NCBI GenBank assembly: GCA_023423275.1 | Contig: JAFAFW010000109.1 | Location: 62,001 to 126,000, forward strand | Source of the DNA: Pseudomonadota bacterium | GTDB lineage: Bacteria; Pseudomonadota; Alphaproteobacteria; Rhizobiales; Hyphomicrobiaceae | DNA length: 64,000 nucleotides | Reading direction: 5' to 3' | Shown: one piece after another, positions 43,241 to 52,315 of the stretch | Position numbering within the stretch: the stretch's first letter is position 1 | How the letters are laid out: each line of letters opens with the position of its first letter | The notes under the pieces: model-generated | Told to the model about the DNA's origin: nothing | What the model saw: the letters and a program-made list of their open reading frames with translations, nothing else | Databases searched by the model: none | Made by a program: the position numbers and the translations under genes

Positions 43241-44653
43241 CTAGTGGGCCATTGCCTTGACGATCTCTTCCGTCATCTTCTTGGCGTCGCCGAACAACAT
43301 CATCGTATTATCGCGATAAAACAGCGTGTTATCGATGCCCGCATAACCGGATGACATGGACCGCTTATTGAACATGACCGTGCCCGCCTTCCAGACCTCG
43401 AGCACCGGCATCCCGTAGATCGGCGAGGTGGGGTCTTCCTTGGCGGCCGGGTTGGTGACGTCGTTGGCGCCGATCACGTAGGCGACATCGGCCTGGCTGA
43501 ACTCGTTATTGATGTCTTCCAACTCGAACACTTCGTCGTAGGGAACGTTGGCCTCGGCCAGAAGCACGTTCATGTGACCCGGCATACGTCCCGCAACCGG
43601 ATGGATCGCGTACTTCACCTCGACGCCGTTCTTCTTGAGGTTATCGGCCAGCTCACGCAGCGCATGCTGGGCCTGCGCCACCGCCATGCCGTAGCCCGGC
43701 ACGATGATAACCTTCGAGGCATTCTTCAGCATGAATGCAGCGTCGTCGGCCGAACCCTGCTTGACCGGCTTCTGCTCGCCCGATCCACCGGCCGGTCCCG
43801 CAACCTCGCCGCCGAAGCCGCCGAGGATCACCGAGATGAACGAGCGGTTCATGCCCTTGCACATGATGTAGGACAGGATCGCGCCCGACGAGCCGACCAG
43901 CGCGCCGGTGATGATGAGCGCGACGTTGCCCAGTGTGAAGCCGATGCCCGCTGCCGCCCAGCCCGAGTAGGAGTTCAGCATCGACACGACGACCGGCATG
44001 TCCGCGCCGCCGATCGGGATGATGATCAGCACGCCGAACACCAGCGCGGTGATGGTGATGAGCCAGAAGAGCCAAGCCGATCCGCCCGACTGCGCGAACA
44101 GAACCACGAAAACGACCAGGAGCACGGCAAGGCCCAGGTTGATCGCGTGACGCGCGGGCAGCAGGATCGGCTTGCCCGACATGCGCGCCGAAAGCTTGGC
44201 GAACGCGATGATGCTGCCCGTAAAGGTGATGGCGCCAATGGCCGTGCCGAGCGACATCTCGATCAGGCTCGCGAAACCGATATGGCCTGTGGCGTCGGCA
44301 ATGCCGAAAGCGTCAGGGGCATAAAGCGCGCCAGCGGCCACGAAAACGGCCGCCAGACCGACCAGCGAGTGGAACGCAGCCACCAGCTCCGGCATAGCCG
44401 TCATCGGGATCGAGCGCGCGATATAAGCGCCAGCACCACCACCGATCGCGATACCGGCGATGATCAGAAACCACGTCAGGAATGAATCCGGCGCCGAAAG
44501 CTGGAACAGCGTGGTGACGACCGCAATGGTCATACCCACCATACCGAGCATGTTGCCCTGGCGCGAGGTTTGCGGGCTAGACAAGCCGCGCAACGCGAGG
44601 ATGAACAGGATCCCCGAAACGAGATAGAGGAAAGCGACGAGATTGGCCGACAT
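43241..44653 (-). CDS. pntB: proton-translocating NAD(P) transhydrogenase subunit beta
   Basis: A 470-residue PntB. The first 270 residues contain about eight membrane helices with the conserved SMLNSYSGWAAAGIGF and GSSGAILSYIMCKGMNRS. The C-terminal domain III binds NADP(H): VIIVPGYGMAVAQAQHAL is the glycine-rich loop, and HPVAGRMPGHMNVLLAEA and YVIGANDVTNPAA are diagnostic. The enzyme couples hydride transfer from NADH to NADP+ with proton entry. It is the last gene of the pntAa-pntAb-pntB operon and is followed by an intrinsic terminator. Confidence 0.95.
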   Translation of the reverse strand: MSANLVAFLYLVSGILFILALRGLSSPQTSRQGNMLGMVGMTIAVVTTLFQLSAPDSFLTWFLIIAGIAIGGGAGAYIARSIPMTAMPELVAAFHSLVGLAAVFVAAGALYAPDAFGIADATGHIGFASLIEMSLGTAIGAITFTGSIIAFAKLSARMSGKPILLPARHAINLGLAVLLVVFVVLFAQSGGSAWLFWLITITALVFGVLIIIPIGGADMPVVVSMLNSYSGWAAAGIGFTLGNVALIITGALVGSSGAILSYIMCKGMNRSFISVILGGFGGEVAGPAGGSGEQKPVKQGSADDAAFMLKNASKVIIVPGYGMAVAQAQHALRELADNLKKNGVEVKYAIHPVAGRMPGHMNVLLAEANVPYDEVFELEDINNEFSQADVAYVIGANDVTNPAAKEDPTSPIYGMPVLEVWKAGTVMFNKRSMSSGYAGIDNTLFYRDNTMMLFGDAKKMTEEIVKAMAH

Positions 44654-44665
44654 CGGGGGTGTCCT

Positions 44666-45100
44666 TTAGCGCTTGCCGTCTTTTTTCTTGTACATCGCGA
44701 GCATGCGCTGCGTGACGAGGAAGCCGCCGAAGATGTTCACGGAGGCCATGATCAAGGCGAGAAAGCCGAACAGCTTGGCGAGGATCGACCCCGACACCAT
44801 CAAGCTGACACCAACGGCCAGGAGAGCGCCGACGATGATCACCGAGGAAATCGCGTTCGTCACCGACATCAGCGGCGTATGCAGTGCCGGCGTCACGCTC
44901 CAGACGACATAATAGCCGACGAAGATCGCCAGTACGAACACCATGAACTGGTAGATGAACGGCGACACATCCGCGCCTGCCCCGGCCGCAAAAGCGGGAC
45001 TGGCGAAGACAGGCCCGGCAAGCAGCATTGCGACTGCAAATTTGCCAGCCTTCCCGGCTGTGACTCGCAAAACAGAATGTCCGCACGGTTTCATTGTCAT
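44666..45100 (-). CDS. pntAb: transhydrogenase subunit alpha part 2, membrane domain
   Basis: A 144-residue membrane subunit corresponding to the C-terminal membrane part of E. coli PntA. FIYQFMVFVLAIFVGYYVVWSV, HTPLMSVTNAISSVIIVGALL and FLALIMASVNIFGGFLVTQRML are the conserved helices. An extra N-terminal hydrophobic stretch, AVAMLLAGPVFASPAFA, could be a signal peptide or a further helix. It sits four bases after pntAa and 12 bases before pntB. The three-gene form is typical of alphaproteobacteria. Confidence 0.93.
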   Translation of the reverse strand: MTMKPCGHSVLRVTAGKAGKFAVAMLLAGPVFASPAFAAGAGADVSPFIYQFMVFVLAIFVGYYVVWSVTPALHTPLMSVTNAISSVIIVGALLAVGVSLMVSGSILAKLFGFLALIMASVNIFGGFLVTQRMLAMYKKKDGKR

Positions 45101-45104
45101 GGCC

Positions 45105-46244
45105 TCACGCGACCTGCAGCTTCAGGTTCGGATGCACGATCTGACCGTCCTTGGCCACCAGCGTGCCTTTGATGATCTCGTCGTCCCAGTTGACGTTGAG
45201 TGTCTTTTCTTTCTTGTCGATCATCAGCTCGAGGAAGGCGTACAGGTTGCGCGCATACAGACTGGACGCATTCACCGGCACTTCGCCTGCCAGATTGATC
45301 GGCCCGACGATACGCACGCCGCCGGCATCCACGATCTCTCCGGCTTTGGTCAGCTCGCAGTTGCCGCCGCGCTCGGCAGCAAGATCGACGATCACGGAAC
45401 CCGGCTTCATGCTCTCGACCATGTCACGCGTGATCAGCCGCGGCGCCGGACGTCCGGGGATCAGCGCCGTGGTGACGACGACGTCCTGATTGCGAACGTG
45501 ATTGGCCACCAGCTCCGCCTGCTTCTTCTGATATTCAGCCGACATCGGCTTGGCGTAACCGGCCTGCGTTTCAGCCTGTTTGAATTCGTCGTCCTCGACG
45601 GCGATGAACTTGGCGCCGAGCGAGAGCACCTGCTCCTTCGTGGCGGGCCGCACATCGGTCGCCGAGACGATCGCACCGAGGCGACGCGCCGTGGCGATGG
45701 CCTGCAATCCAGCAACGCCGACGCCCATGATGAACACCTTCGCGGCCGGAACGGTACCAGCCGCGGTCATCATCATCGGCATGGCCTGCTCGAACATGGC
45801 CGCGGCATTCACCACGGCCTTGTAGCCGGCAAGGTTCGCCTGGCTCGACAGCACGTCCATCGACTGCGCGCGCGAAATCCGCGGGATGAACTCCATCGAA
45901 AACAACGTTGCCCCGCTGCCGGCAAGCGCCTCCAATCCGGCACGGTCGGAGTAGGGATCGAGCATCGCCGCCACGATTGCGCCGGGCTTCAGAGCCTTCA
46001 CGTCCTCTAAAGACGGCCGGCGAACCTTGAGCAGAATGTCGGCGCTCTGCAACGCGTCGGCGGCTGACGCCGCAATGTGGGCGCCCTGGGCCGCATAAAG
46101 ATCATCGGCGAACCGCGACCGGAGCCCCACGCCGCTTTGAATCTTTACGTTGCAGCCAAGACCCGTCAGCTTCTTGACGGTATCCGGGGAGACCGCGATG
46201 CGGGGCTCGTCCGCTGCTTCTGCCGTAACGGCAAGAGTTACCAT
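45105..46244 (-). CDS. pntAa: transhydrogenase subunit alpha part 1, NAD-binding
   Basis: A 379-residue soluble domain I of the transhydrogenase, homologous to alanine dehydrogenase. EPRIAVSPDTVKKLTGLG is its N-terminus, QANLAGYKAVV and VFIMGVGVAGLQAIATARRLGAIVSATD (NAD-binding Rossmann loop) are in the middle, and VVTTALIPGRPAPRLITRDMV follows. It is the first gene of the operon. Between it and the upstream cytochrome oxidase subunit IV gene is a GGCCAT/ATGGCC hairpin (46308-46325) of unknown role. Confidence 0.95.
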   Translation of the reverse strand: MVTLAVTAEAADEPRIAVSPDTVKKLTGLGCNVKIQSGVGLRSRFADDLYAAQGAHIAASAADALQSADILLKVRRPSLEDVKALKPGAIVAAMLDPYSDRAGLEALAGSGATLFSMEFIPRISRAQSMDVLSSQANLAGYKAVVNAAAMFEQAMPMMMTAAGTVPAAKVFIMGVGVAGLQAIATARRLGAIVSATDVRPATKEQVLSLGAKFIAVEDDEFKQAETQAGYAKPMSAEYQKKQAELVANHVRNQDVVVTTALIPGRPAPRLITRDMVESMKPGSVIVDLAAERGGNCELTKAGEIVDAGGVRIVGPINLAGEVPVNASSLYARNLYAFLELMIDKKEKTLNVNWDDEIIKGTLVAKDGQIVHPNLKLQVA

Positions 46245-46384
46245 TGACGCTTCCGTCGACGTTGGGCCGGTGTGTTCTTATAGAGCGTTCCGGGCGGGGT
46301 GAGGCGTGGCCATCTGCCAATGGCCGGTGGGTCTGGCATCTGCCCGCTTATACGCAAAAGCGCGCGGGTGTAAGCCTATTTCAA

Positions 46385-46528
46385 TCAAAGCAGGAAGATC
46401 GCCATCAGAACGAGAAGCCCGATGACGAGCCCGAGGAGCCATTTCGTCCCCTTGATGAAGCCGTTATAGGTCCGGGTGTGCTCACTGTAGTTCATGGCCG
46501 GATGCCCTTCGGAAACATCGATGCTCAT
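46385..46528 (-). CDS. aa3-type cytochrome c oxidase subunit IV
   Basis: A 47-residue one-helix membrane protein. A short N-terminal soluble part (MNYSEHTRTYNGFIKGTKW) precedes the helix LLGLVIGLLVLMAIFLL. This is the small alphaproteobacterial aa3-type oxidase subunit IV, which packs against subunits I and III of the respiratory complex. The start at 46528 has GGGAGAA eight bases upstream. The open frame continues to 46621, but that extension is basic and unlike the family. The other oxidase subunits are not in the window. Confidence 0.85.
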   Translation of the reverse strand: MSIDVSEGHPAMNYSEHTRTYNGFIKGTKWLLGLVIGLLVLMAIFLL

Positions 46529-46833
46529 GTGCTTTCTCCCGCCAAAAGCCGGCCTCGGCGCCGCTCGCGATGCAATCGCCATGCGCGCTGGCCGATTTTG
46601 CTCCAATCTTGCGTAAAGCACCTATCCTAGCCGGCTGCCCGCATCAAGTGCGCAAACGCCATACAGGCAGTTGCAACGGCACCACTGCCATCCCGCATTG
46701 TTATGCACAGGGCCGGAAAACTCCGATGTCTGCCTAGAATAGATCGCAATTGAACGGCACTCGGCTGCGCGGTCCAGAGAGGGTCTGGCCATCGATTGGC
46801 ATTTGCCATCAAAGCTTCGAGGGAGCTTACGAG
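46529..46833. other. divergent intergenic region
   Basis: A 305-base region between the cytochrome oxidase subunit IV gene (minus) and a periplasmic protein gene (plus). It should hold both promoters. An open frame of 61 codons (46627-46812, minus) lacks a Shine-Dalgarno sequence and family features. No repeats or strong hairpins stand out. Confidence 0.5.
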
Positions 46834-47463
46834 ATGCGGGATACCAGAGTTTGTTTTTGCACGGGCTTTGCCGCAGCCATCATCATGGGAGCGATCGCGA
46901 CTGTTGCCATCGGCTCAAAGCCAGCGCAGGCCTTTGAACAACCGGCCGGAGAGAAGGAGGCCCTGAAAGCGTGCGAACAGCGCCTGTGCGACATCGTCGT
47001 CAATAAGGAGACCCAAGGCGACGACCTGACCTGCCCTATTTCGAAGACCTGGCTGGCCGAGAAGATCAAGGACGGCATTGCCAAGAAAAGCATGAGCTGG
47101 GCCTTTGGGGATGCCCGCTGCAGCCTGGACCTCACCGCAAAACGCGACTCGATCATCGGGGCGGTGACCAAACCGGAACATGCGTTGGAACTCGATACAC
47201 ACGTCGTCAAGTGCGAGGTCGAGCGCGAAAAGGAAGTCACGGCGATCAATATCTCCTTGGCGCCCAAGATCTCGTTCAAGAACGGCAAGGCGGAGAAAGC
47301 CTGGCTGAACCTGAAAACGATCGAGGGACCTGCCGTTGTCAGGGGAGCGATCTGGACGGCGGCCAAGCTCGAGGACACCTTCGGGGTGTTTCACAGCGAT
47401 ATCATCGAAGAAATCAACGAGTTCGTGGGAGAGAAGTGCCCCAAGGCGCTCGCCAAGAATTAG
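46834..47463 (+). CDS. conserved periplasmic protein, unknown function
   Basis: A 209-residue exported protein. The signal peptide is GFAAAIIMGAIATVAIG with cleavage expected after AQA. The mature part has cysteine pairs (ACEQRLCDIVV, DLTCPISKTWL, ARCSLDL, VVKCEVE and EKCPKA) that could form disulfides. No catalytic motif is recognised. The ATG at 46834 is supported by GAGGGAG nine bases upstream and by the signal peptide. The next gene downstream is a lytic transglycosylase 126 bases away. Confidence 0.65.
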   Translation: MRDTRVCFCTGFAAAIIMGAIATVAIGSKPAQAFEQPAGEKEALKACEQRLCDIVVNKETQGDDLTCPISKTWLAEKIKDGIAKKSMSWAFGDARCSLDLTAKRDSIIGAVTKPEHALELDTHVVKCEVEREKEVTAINISLAPKISFKNGKAEKAWLNLKTIEGPAVVRGAIWTAAKLEDTFGVFHSDIIEEINEFVGEKCPKALAKN

Positions 47464-47588
47464 GCTTCAGGCCAGCGATGACTTAACCATGAGCCGGCCG
47501 CACCTGCGCGCAGCCGGTTCATGCCCTTGACCTGACAACATTACCGGCCAAATAACAGCTTTCTCCCAACCCATTGAAAGGCTGCGTA

Positions 47589-48806
47589 ATGTTTCGCGTC
47601 TCGATGATCCGAGCAGCCGCGATGTTCGGGGCAGCTCTCGTCGCACTATCTGCTCCGGCTGTCGCGCAGCCCGCTTGCCAGAACACCGCCAGCTTCGACA
47701 AGTGGCTCGCGGACTTCAAGGCCGAGGCGGCGCAACAAGGCATTACCCGCAAAACGATCTCGACCGCACTCGACGGTATGACGCTCGATCAAGGCATCCT
47801 TTCTCGCGATCGTCGCCAGAGCTTTTTCTCGCAAACCTTCACCGACGTCGTTGCCAAGCTGGCCACCAACAACCGCATCCAGAACGGTGAACGCGCGATG
47901 GAGCGCAACAAGGCCGCCTTCCGGCGCGCCGAGGACGAATATGGCGTCCCAGCCGCACCAATTGCTGCGTTCTGGGCACTGGAAAGCGATTTCGGGGCAG
48001 GCATGGGCAAGCTGCCGGTGCTGCGCTCGCTGGCGACGCTTGCCTACGATTGCCGTCGCGGGGATCTGTTCCGCAACGAACTGATATCCGCCCTGCGCAT
48101 CATCGATCGCGGCGACCTGAGGCCGAGTGAGATGATCGGCTCATGGGCTGGCGAGCTTGGACAGACGCAGTTTCTTCCCGGCCACTATTGGAACTATGCC
48201 GTCGACTACGACGGGGATGGACGGCGCGATCTGCTGCGCAGTCCTGCCGATGTGATCGGCTCGAGCGCAGCGTTTATGAAAAGTCTCGGTTGGCAGCGTG
48301 GCCAGCCATGGTTGCAGGAAGTACGCATTCCCCACGAGTTACCGTGGGCCGAAGCGGATATCGCCATCCAGCATCCACGGTCGAAATGGGCCGCCTGGGG
48401 TGTGACCCAACGCGACGGCAAGCCACTGCCGGCCGATGATTTGCCCGCCTCGCTGCTTCTGCTCATGGGGCGCAACGGCCCCGCGTTCCTCGCCTATCCG
48501 AACTTCCACGTTTTCACAAAGTGGAATCAGGCCCTGACGTACGCGACAACCGCCGCCTATCTCGCGACGCGCATTGCGGGCGCCCCGCCGCTCGGCAAGG
48601 GGAACGGTCCGGTTGCCGACTTCGGCATGGATGAAACCCGCGAACTGCAGCGCCTGCTGAACCGTGCCGGTCTCTACGATGCGGAAATCGACGGCAAAAT
48701 GGGCGCCGGAACGCGCGCGGGCGTCAAGGCCGCGCAGATCAAGCTCAAGCTGCCCGCGGATTCCTACCCGACCCGCGAACTGCTCGAACTGCTGCGCCGG
48801 CAGTAG
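47589..48806 (+). CDS. lytic murein transglycosylase, MltB family
   Basis: A 405-residue periplasmic enzyme that cleaves peptidoglycan glycan strands with anhydro-muramic acid formation. A signal peptide (AAAMFGAALVALSAPAVAQ) precedes the SLT domain. The catalytic glutamate is in AAFWALESDFGAGMG, and SWAGELGQTQFLPGHYWNYAVDYDGDGRRDL is a strong family motif. A C-terminal peptidoglycan-binding domain (ETRELQRLLNRAGLYDAEIDGKMGAGTRAGVKAAQ) follows. The ATG at 47589 is chosen over the TTG at 47574. No lipobox is seen, so it is probably soluble, unlike E. coli MltB. Confidence 0.9.
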   Translation: MFRVSMIRAAAMFGAALVALSAPAVAQPACQNTASFDKWLADFKAEAAQQGITRKTISTALDGMTLDQGILSRDRRQSFFSQTFTDVVAKLATNNRIQNGERAMERNKAAFRRAEDEYGVPAAPIAAFWALESDFGAGMGKLPVLRSLATLAYDCRRGDLFRNELISALRIIDRGDLRPSEMIGSWAGELGQTQFLPGHYWNYAVDYDGDGRRDLLRSPADVIGSSAAFMKSLGWQRGQPWLQEVRIPHELPWAEADIAIQHPRSKWAAWGVTQRDGKPLPADDLPASLLLLMGRNGPAFLAYPNFHVFTKWNQALTYATTAAYLATRIAGAPPLGKGNGPVADFGMDETRELQRLLNRAGLYDAEIDGKMGAGTRAGVKAAQIKLKLPADSYPTRELLELLRRQ

Positions 48807-48900
48807 CGAGCAGCAATGCTTTCAAACGCATTGCTGCCCGGAGGCTTTGCGCTTACGGTCCGCGTCGGGATTACGACGGCAGGAAATTCAGGGAGTTATC

Positions 48901-49692
48901 ATGCTGCTCGACGGGAAAACCGCCATCGTCACCGGCGCAAGCCAAGGCATCGGCCGGGCATGCGCGGAACGACTGGCGCGCGAAGGCGCCAAGGTCGTGG
49001 TCGCGGACGTCAACGATGAGCTTGGGCCTGAGGTGGTTGCCGCGATCAAAGCCGCAGGCGGCGAGGCGGCCTACCACAACTGCGATGTCGCCGAGCGACT
49101 GGACGTCCACAATCTCGTGGCCGGCACGCTCGAGCGCTACGGCCGCATCGACGTGCTCGTCAACAATGCCGGCGTCATCGACGATGCGGATTTCCTGGAC
49201 CTCGAAGAGGCCGATTTCGATCGTGTTCTGAAGGTCAACTTGAAAGGCTTTTTCCTGTGTGCACAGGCTGTCGCGCGGCAGATGGTCGAGCAGGGCAAGA
49301 CGGGTCAGAGTGGCGGCTCGATCGTTAATATGAGTTCGGTCAATGCGTGGTTCGGCATGCCGGATCACGTCGCCTATTCCGTATCGAAAGGCGGCATCGC
49401 ACAGCTCACCAAATCGATGGCGATCTCGCTCGCTCCGCGCGGCATCCGTGTCAATGCGGTCGGACCGGGATCGATCGAAACCCCGCTGCTGGCTGAAGTC
49501 GTGAAGGATCAGGCGTTCCGCACCAGGGTCTTGTCTCGCACGCCGATGGGCCGCCTCGGCCAGCCCGAGGAGATCGCTGCGATTGTCGCATGGCTCGCCA
49601 GCAGCGAGGCCAGCTACGTCACCGGAACCACCGTCTACGCCGACGGCGGTCGGATGCCGCTGAATTACATGGTGTCAGTCCCTAAGGCCTGA
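48901..49692 (+). CDS. SDR family oxidoreductase, FabG-like
   Basis: A 263-residue classical short-chain dehydrogenase. TGASQGIGRACAERLA at residues 12-27 is the cofactor loop, NNAG is at about 88, and the active-site serine and YSVSK are in NMSSVNAWFG and VAYSVSKGGIAQ. DVND after the second strand favours NAD. PGSIETPLL and VTGTTVYADGG complete the pattern. The substrate is unknown. The ATG at 48901 follows GGGAG by five bases. The gene is 94 bases from the transglycosylase and may be independent of it. Confidence 0.9.
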   Translation: MLLDGKTAIVTGASQGIGRACAERLAREGAKVVVADVNDELGPEVVAAIKAAGGEAAYHNCDVAERLDVHNLVAGTLERYGRIDVLVNNAGVIDDADFLDLEEADFDRVLKVNLKGFFLCAQAVARQMVEQGKTGQSGGSIVNMSSVNAWFGMPDHVAYSVSKGGIAQLTKSMAISLAPRGIRVNAVGPGSIETPLLAEVVKDQAFRTRVLSRTPMGRLGQPEEIAAIVAWLASSEASYVTGTTVYADGGRMPLNYMVSVPKA

Positions 49693-49741
49693 CACCGATC
49701 CAATCACGGGATCACAGAAAAGGGGCGCAGAGTGCGCTCCT

Positions 49742-50587
49742 TTATTCCTTTTGTTCCTGCTCTTCCGGCTGTGGTTGCACGGTCGGCGCGCTCTCGTCGT
49801 CCTGAGAGACTTCGTCGTCCTGAGAGGTCTGGTCGCCCTGAGAGGCCTCGTCGTCCTCTTCTTCCGGCGCCGGCGCCGTCATGCCGCGAAGCTTCGCAAG
49901 CACACGCGCCTCCTCCTCCTCCGGCGTTGCCTCTTGCGGTGCCTCTTGCTCGCGCGGAGCCAGGATCTCGGCCGCGCCAGGGCGTGTCACGCTCTCCGAA
50001 ATCGGCAGCAGCGTCCCGCCCGGCTGGATATCACCGCCGACCCTGCGCTCCTTCTCGACACGCTTTGCGGCTTTCGCCACCTCGGCATCGAGGTCTGTCT
50101 GCGAGCACAATCCAAGTGTTACGGGATCCTGCGGAACGAGGTTCGCCGAGTTCCAGTGCGTACGCTCCCGGATCTGCTCGATCGTCGGTTTGGTCGTGCC
50201 AACCAGGCGCATGAGCTGGCTGTCCTTCAGCTCGGGATGATTGCGCAGCAACCACAGCACCGCGTTCGGGCGATCATGACGGCGCGACACCGGCGTATAG
50301 CGCGGGCCGCGCTTGGTCTTGACCTGCGGGATTTCGAGCTTCGGCTCGGCGAGCCTCAGCCGATGATCGGGATCGTCCTCGGCGCGCTTGATTTCTTCAC
50401 GCGTCAACTGACCAGTTGAAACGGGATCCATGCCCTTGATGCCCGCCGCGACATCCCCATCGGCAATACCCTTCACTTCGAGCAAATGCATGCCGCAGAA
50501 TTCGGCGATTTGTTCGAACGAGAGCGACGTATTATCGACCAGCCATACGGCGGTGGACTTCGGCATCAACGGCCTGCGATCGCTCAT
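49742..50587 (-). CDS. trcR: cell cycle transcriptional regulator TrcR (DUF1013)
   Basis: A 281-residue protein of the alphaproteobacterial DUF1013/TrcR family. MPKSTAVWLVDNTSLSFEQIAEFCGMHLLEVKGIADG and DRPNAVLWLLRNHPELKDSQLMRLVGTTKPTI are the conserved blocks with helix-turn-helix character. In Caulobacter, TrcR is tied to CtrA-linked cell-cycle control (family knowledge). The C-terminal 70 residues are acidic and contain a six-residue repeat, [EQ]-x-S-Q-[GD]-D, three times. The start at 50587 has AGGAGG nine bases upstream. Other members usually lack such a long acidic tail. Confidence 0.85.
   Translation of the reverse strand: MSDRRPLMPKSTAVWLVDNTSLSFEQIAEFCGMHLLEVKGIADGDVAAGIKGMDPVSTGQLTREEIKRAEDDPDHRLRLAEPKLEIPQVKTKRGPRYTPVSRRHDRPNAVLWLLRNHPELKDSQLMRLVGTTKPTIEQIRERTHWNSANLVPQDPVTLGLCSQTDLDAEVAKAAKRVEKERRVGGDIQPGGTLLPISESVTRPGAAEILAPREQEAPQEATPEEEEARVLAKLRGMTAPAPEEEDDEASQGDQTSQDDEVSQDDESAPTVQPQPEEQEQKE
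49797..49856 (-). repeat. 18-bp tandem repeat in the trcR tail
   Basis: About three copies of an 18-base unit (core GTCCTGAGAG on the plus strand) encode the repeated SQ(D/G)D block in the acidic tail of TrcR. Copies differ by point changes. Such repeats expand or contract easily, so tail length may vary among strains. Confidence 0.7.
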
Positions 50588-50733
50588 AGCTGGCTTCCTC
50601 CTGCCCCCGCGTCGCGCGGCGGGAGCTGTCAATGAAAGGTGTAAAATGGGGAATTGCTCGGTTATATCGATCGTTCCGTCCGTCTGCAACGGTTGCATTC
50701 CGGTTTATCGCCGCAGCCGCGCGCGGCCCGGGC

Positions 50734-51603
50734 TTAACCTTTCGCCGCTGCGGCTTTCTTTGTACCTGCACCCGGTTCAACCGGCTTAACGCCGTAGACA
50801 TGCTCCGGCCCAGGGAAGGATCGCGCCCGAACCGCCTTTGCATAGTCGGAAAACGCCTGATCCATCGCCTTCCCGATGTTTCCGAACTGTTTGACGAATT
50901 TTGGCACACGCGGCGTCAGACCCAGCATGTCGTCCATGACCAGAACCTGCCCATCGCACGCTGCCGAAGCACCGATGCCGATGGTCGGAATCGGGACATC
51001 CCGGGTAATTTTGGCTGCCAACGGCTCGGCCATCGCTTCGAGGACGACCGAAAACGCCCCGGCATCGGATACCGCGCGGGCGTCCGCCTCGATAGCCTGC
51101 CACTGATCCGTCGAGCGGCCCTGGGCACGGAACCCACCCAGCGTATTCACAGACTGTGGCGTCAGGCCGATATGCGCCATGACCGGAATTCCGCGTTCGA
51201 CCAGAAACCGGATGGTCGGCGCCATGCGCTCGCCGCCTTCCAGCTTGACCGCGCCGCAAGAGGTTTCCTTCATGACGCGCACGGCGTTGCGGAACGCGGC
51301 TTCCGGGCTCTCCTCATAGGTCCCAAACGGCATATCGACGACGACAAGAGCCTGTTTGCTGCCATGCATGACGGCGCGTCCATGCATGATCATCTGATCG
51401 AGCGTCACGGGGACGGTGGTGTCATAGGCATGGATGACCATGCCGGCGCTATCGCCAACCAGGATCAAGTCTACGTGCGGATCGGCTAGCCTGGCTGTTG
51501 TCGTCAGGTAAGCCGTCAGCGAGACAATCGGCTCTCCGCCCTTACGCCCGCGAATATCGGGAGCCGTAATCCGCCGGATGCTGGACTGGGGATGCTGGAA
51601 CAT
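50734..51603 (-). CDS. panB: 3-methyl-2-oxobutanoate hydroxymethyltransferase
   Basis: A 289-residue PanB, which adds a hydroxymethyl group from methylene-tetrahydrofolate to ketoisovalerate in pantothenate synthesis. LILVGDSAGMVIHAYDTTVPVTLDQM (metal ligand DS), VVVDMPFGTYE, VKLEGGERM, VMAHIGLTPQSVN and TIGIGASAACDGQVLV are all canonical. The C-terminus has a basic alanine-lysine tail. The start at 51603 fits the family; the frame stays open to 51816 but overlaps the divergent MaoC gene at 51801. panC is not in the window. Confidence 0.94.
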   Translation of the reverse strand: MFQHPQSSIRRITAPDIRGRKGGEPIVSLTAYLTTTARLADPHVDLILVGDSAGMVIHAYDTTVPVTLDQMIMHGRAVMHGSKQALVVVDMPFGTYEESPEAAFRNAVRVMKETSCGAVKLEGGERMAPTIRFLVERGIPVMAHIGLTPQSVNTLGGFRAQGRSTDQWQAIEADARAVSDAGAFSVVLEAMAEPLAAKITRDVPIPTIGIGASAACDGQVLVMDDMLGLTPRVPKFVKQFGNIGKAMDQAFSDYAKAVRARSFPGPEHVYGVKPVEPGAGTKKAAAAKG

Positions 51604-51800
51604 TCGGTATCTCGTTGTCTTTCTTGGATTAAATGCCTGCCATCTCTGGGGTGCATGCGACTTCAACGTGCCGCACCGCAAACCTGTACTCCGCCCATCG
51701 CAGAGCACCAATATATATTGCAGTGCAAACATGAGCTGATACTGTCCGCGACGCCTTTTGAGGCTGGCATTGCCTCGCGAACGGGCAGGGAGAGAAGAGC

Positions 51801-52238
51801 ATGACCGTGATAACACGGAAAACCTACTATTTTGAAGATCTTGAAATCGGTTTGGAAGCGAGCGTCCAGCGCCTCGTTACCGAGCAGGATATCATCAAGT
51901 TCTCTGAGGCAACGGGCGACAAGAACCCGGTTCATCTCGACGCCGACTACGCCGCCAAGACGATGTTCAAGGAGCGGATCGCACACGGGATGCTGACCGC
52001 ATCCTATATTTCCGCCGTGTTCGGGACGAAGATGCCGGGTCCGGGCGTGATCTACATCTCGCAAACGCTCAACTTCCGCGCGCCCGTCAAAATCGGGCAG
52101 ACCGTCATCGCCAAAGTGCGCGTGGTCGAGCTGTTCCCGGCCAAGCGCCGTGCCCGCTTCGAATGCATCTGCTCGGTCGATGGCAAGGTGGTGCTTGAAG
52201 GCGAGGCCATGCTGCTCGTTCCGGCCCGTCCATCTTAA
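51801..52238 (+). CDS. MaoC family (R)-specific enoyl-CoA hydratase
   Basis: A 145-residue hot-dog-fold hydratase of the PhaJ/MaoC family. FEDLEIGLEASVQRLVTEQDIIKFSEATGDKNPVHLDADYA includes the catalytic aspartate and histidine (D-x4-HxD), and FKERIAHGMLTASYIS the serine/glycine region. Such enzymes make (R)-3-hydroxyacyl-CoA, for example for polyhydroxyalkanoate synthesis. The gene is divergent from panB. The AGGGAG upstream of the ATG at 51801 supports the start. Confidence 0.9.
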   Translation: MTVITRKTYYFEDLEIGLEASVQRLVTEQDIIKFSEATGDKNPVHLDADYAAKTMFKERIAHGMLTASYISAVFGTKMPGPGVIYISQTLNFRAPVKIGQTVIAKVRVVELFPAKRRARFECICSVDGKVVLEGEAMLLVPARPS

Positions 52239-52315
52239 GGGCCTTCTCTTTGATGCCCGCGGCGGCTATCCATGCGGTCAATCTGCAATCTTCAAACACA
52301 GGCTGTTCTGCGCGC

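Noticed and set aside
46627..46812. A 61-codon minus-strand frame in the gap upstream of cytochrome oxidase subunit IV.
   Set aside because: No ribosome-binding site, no recognisable motif, and composition like non-coding DNA.
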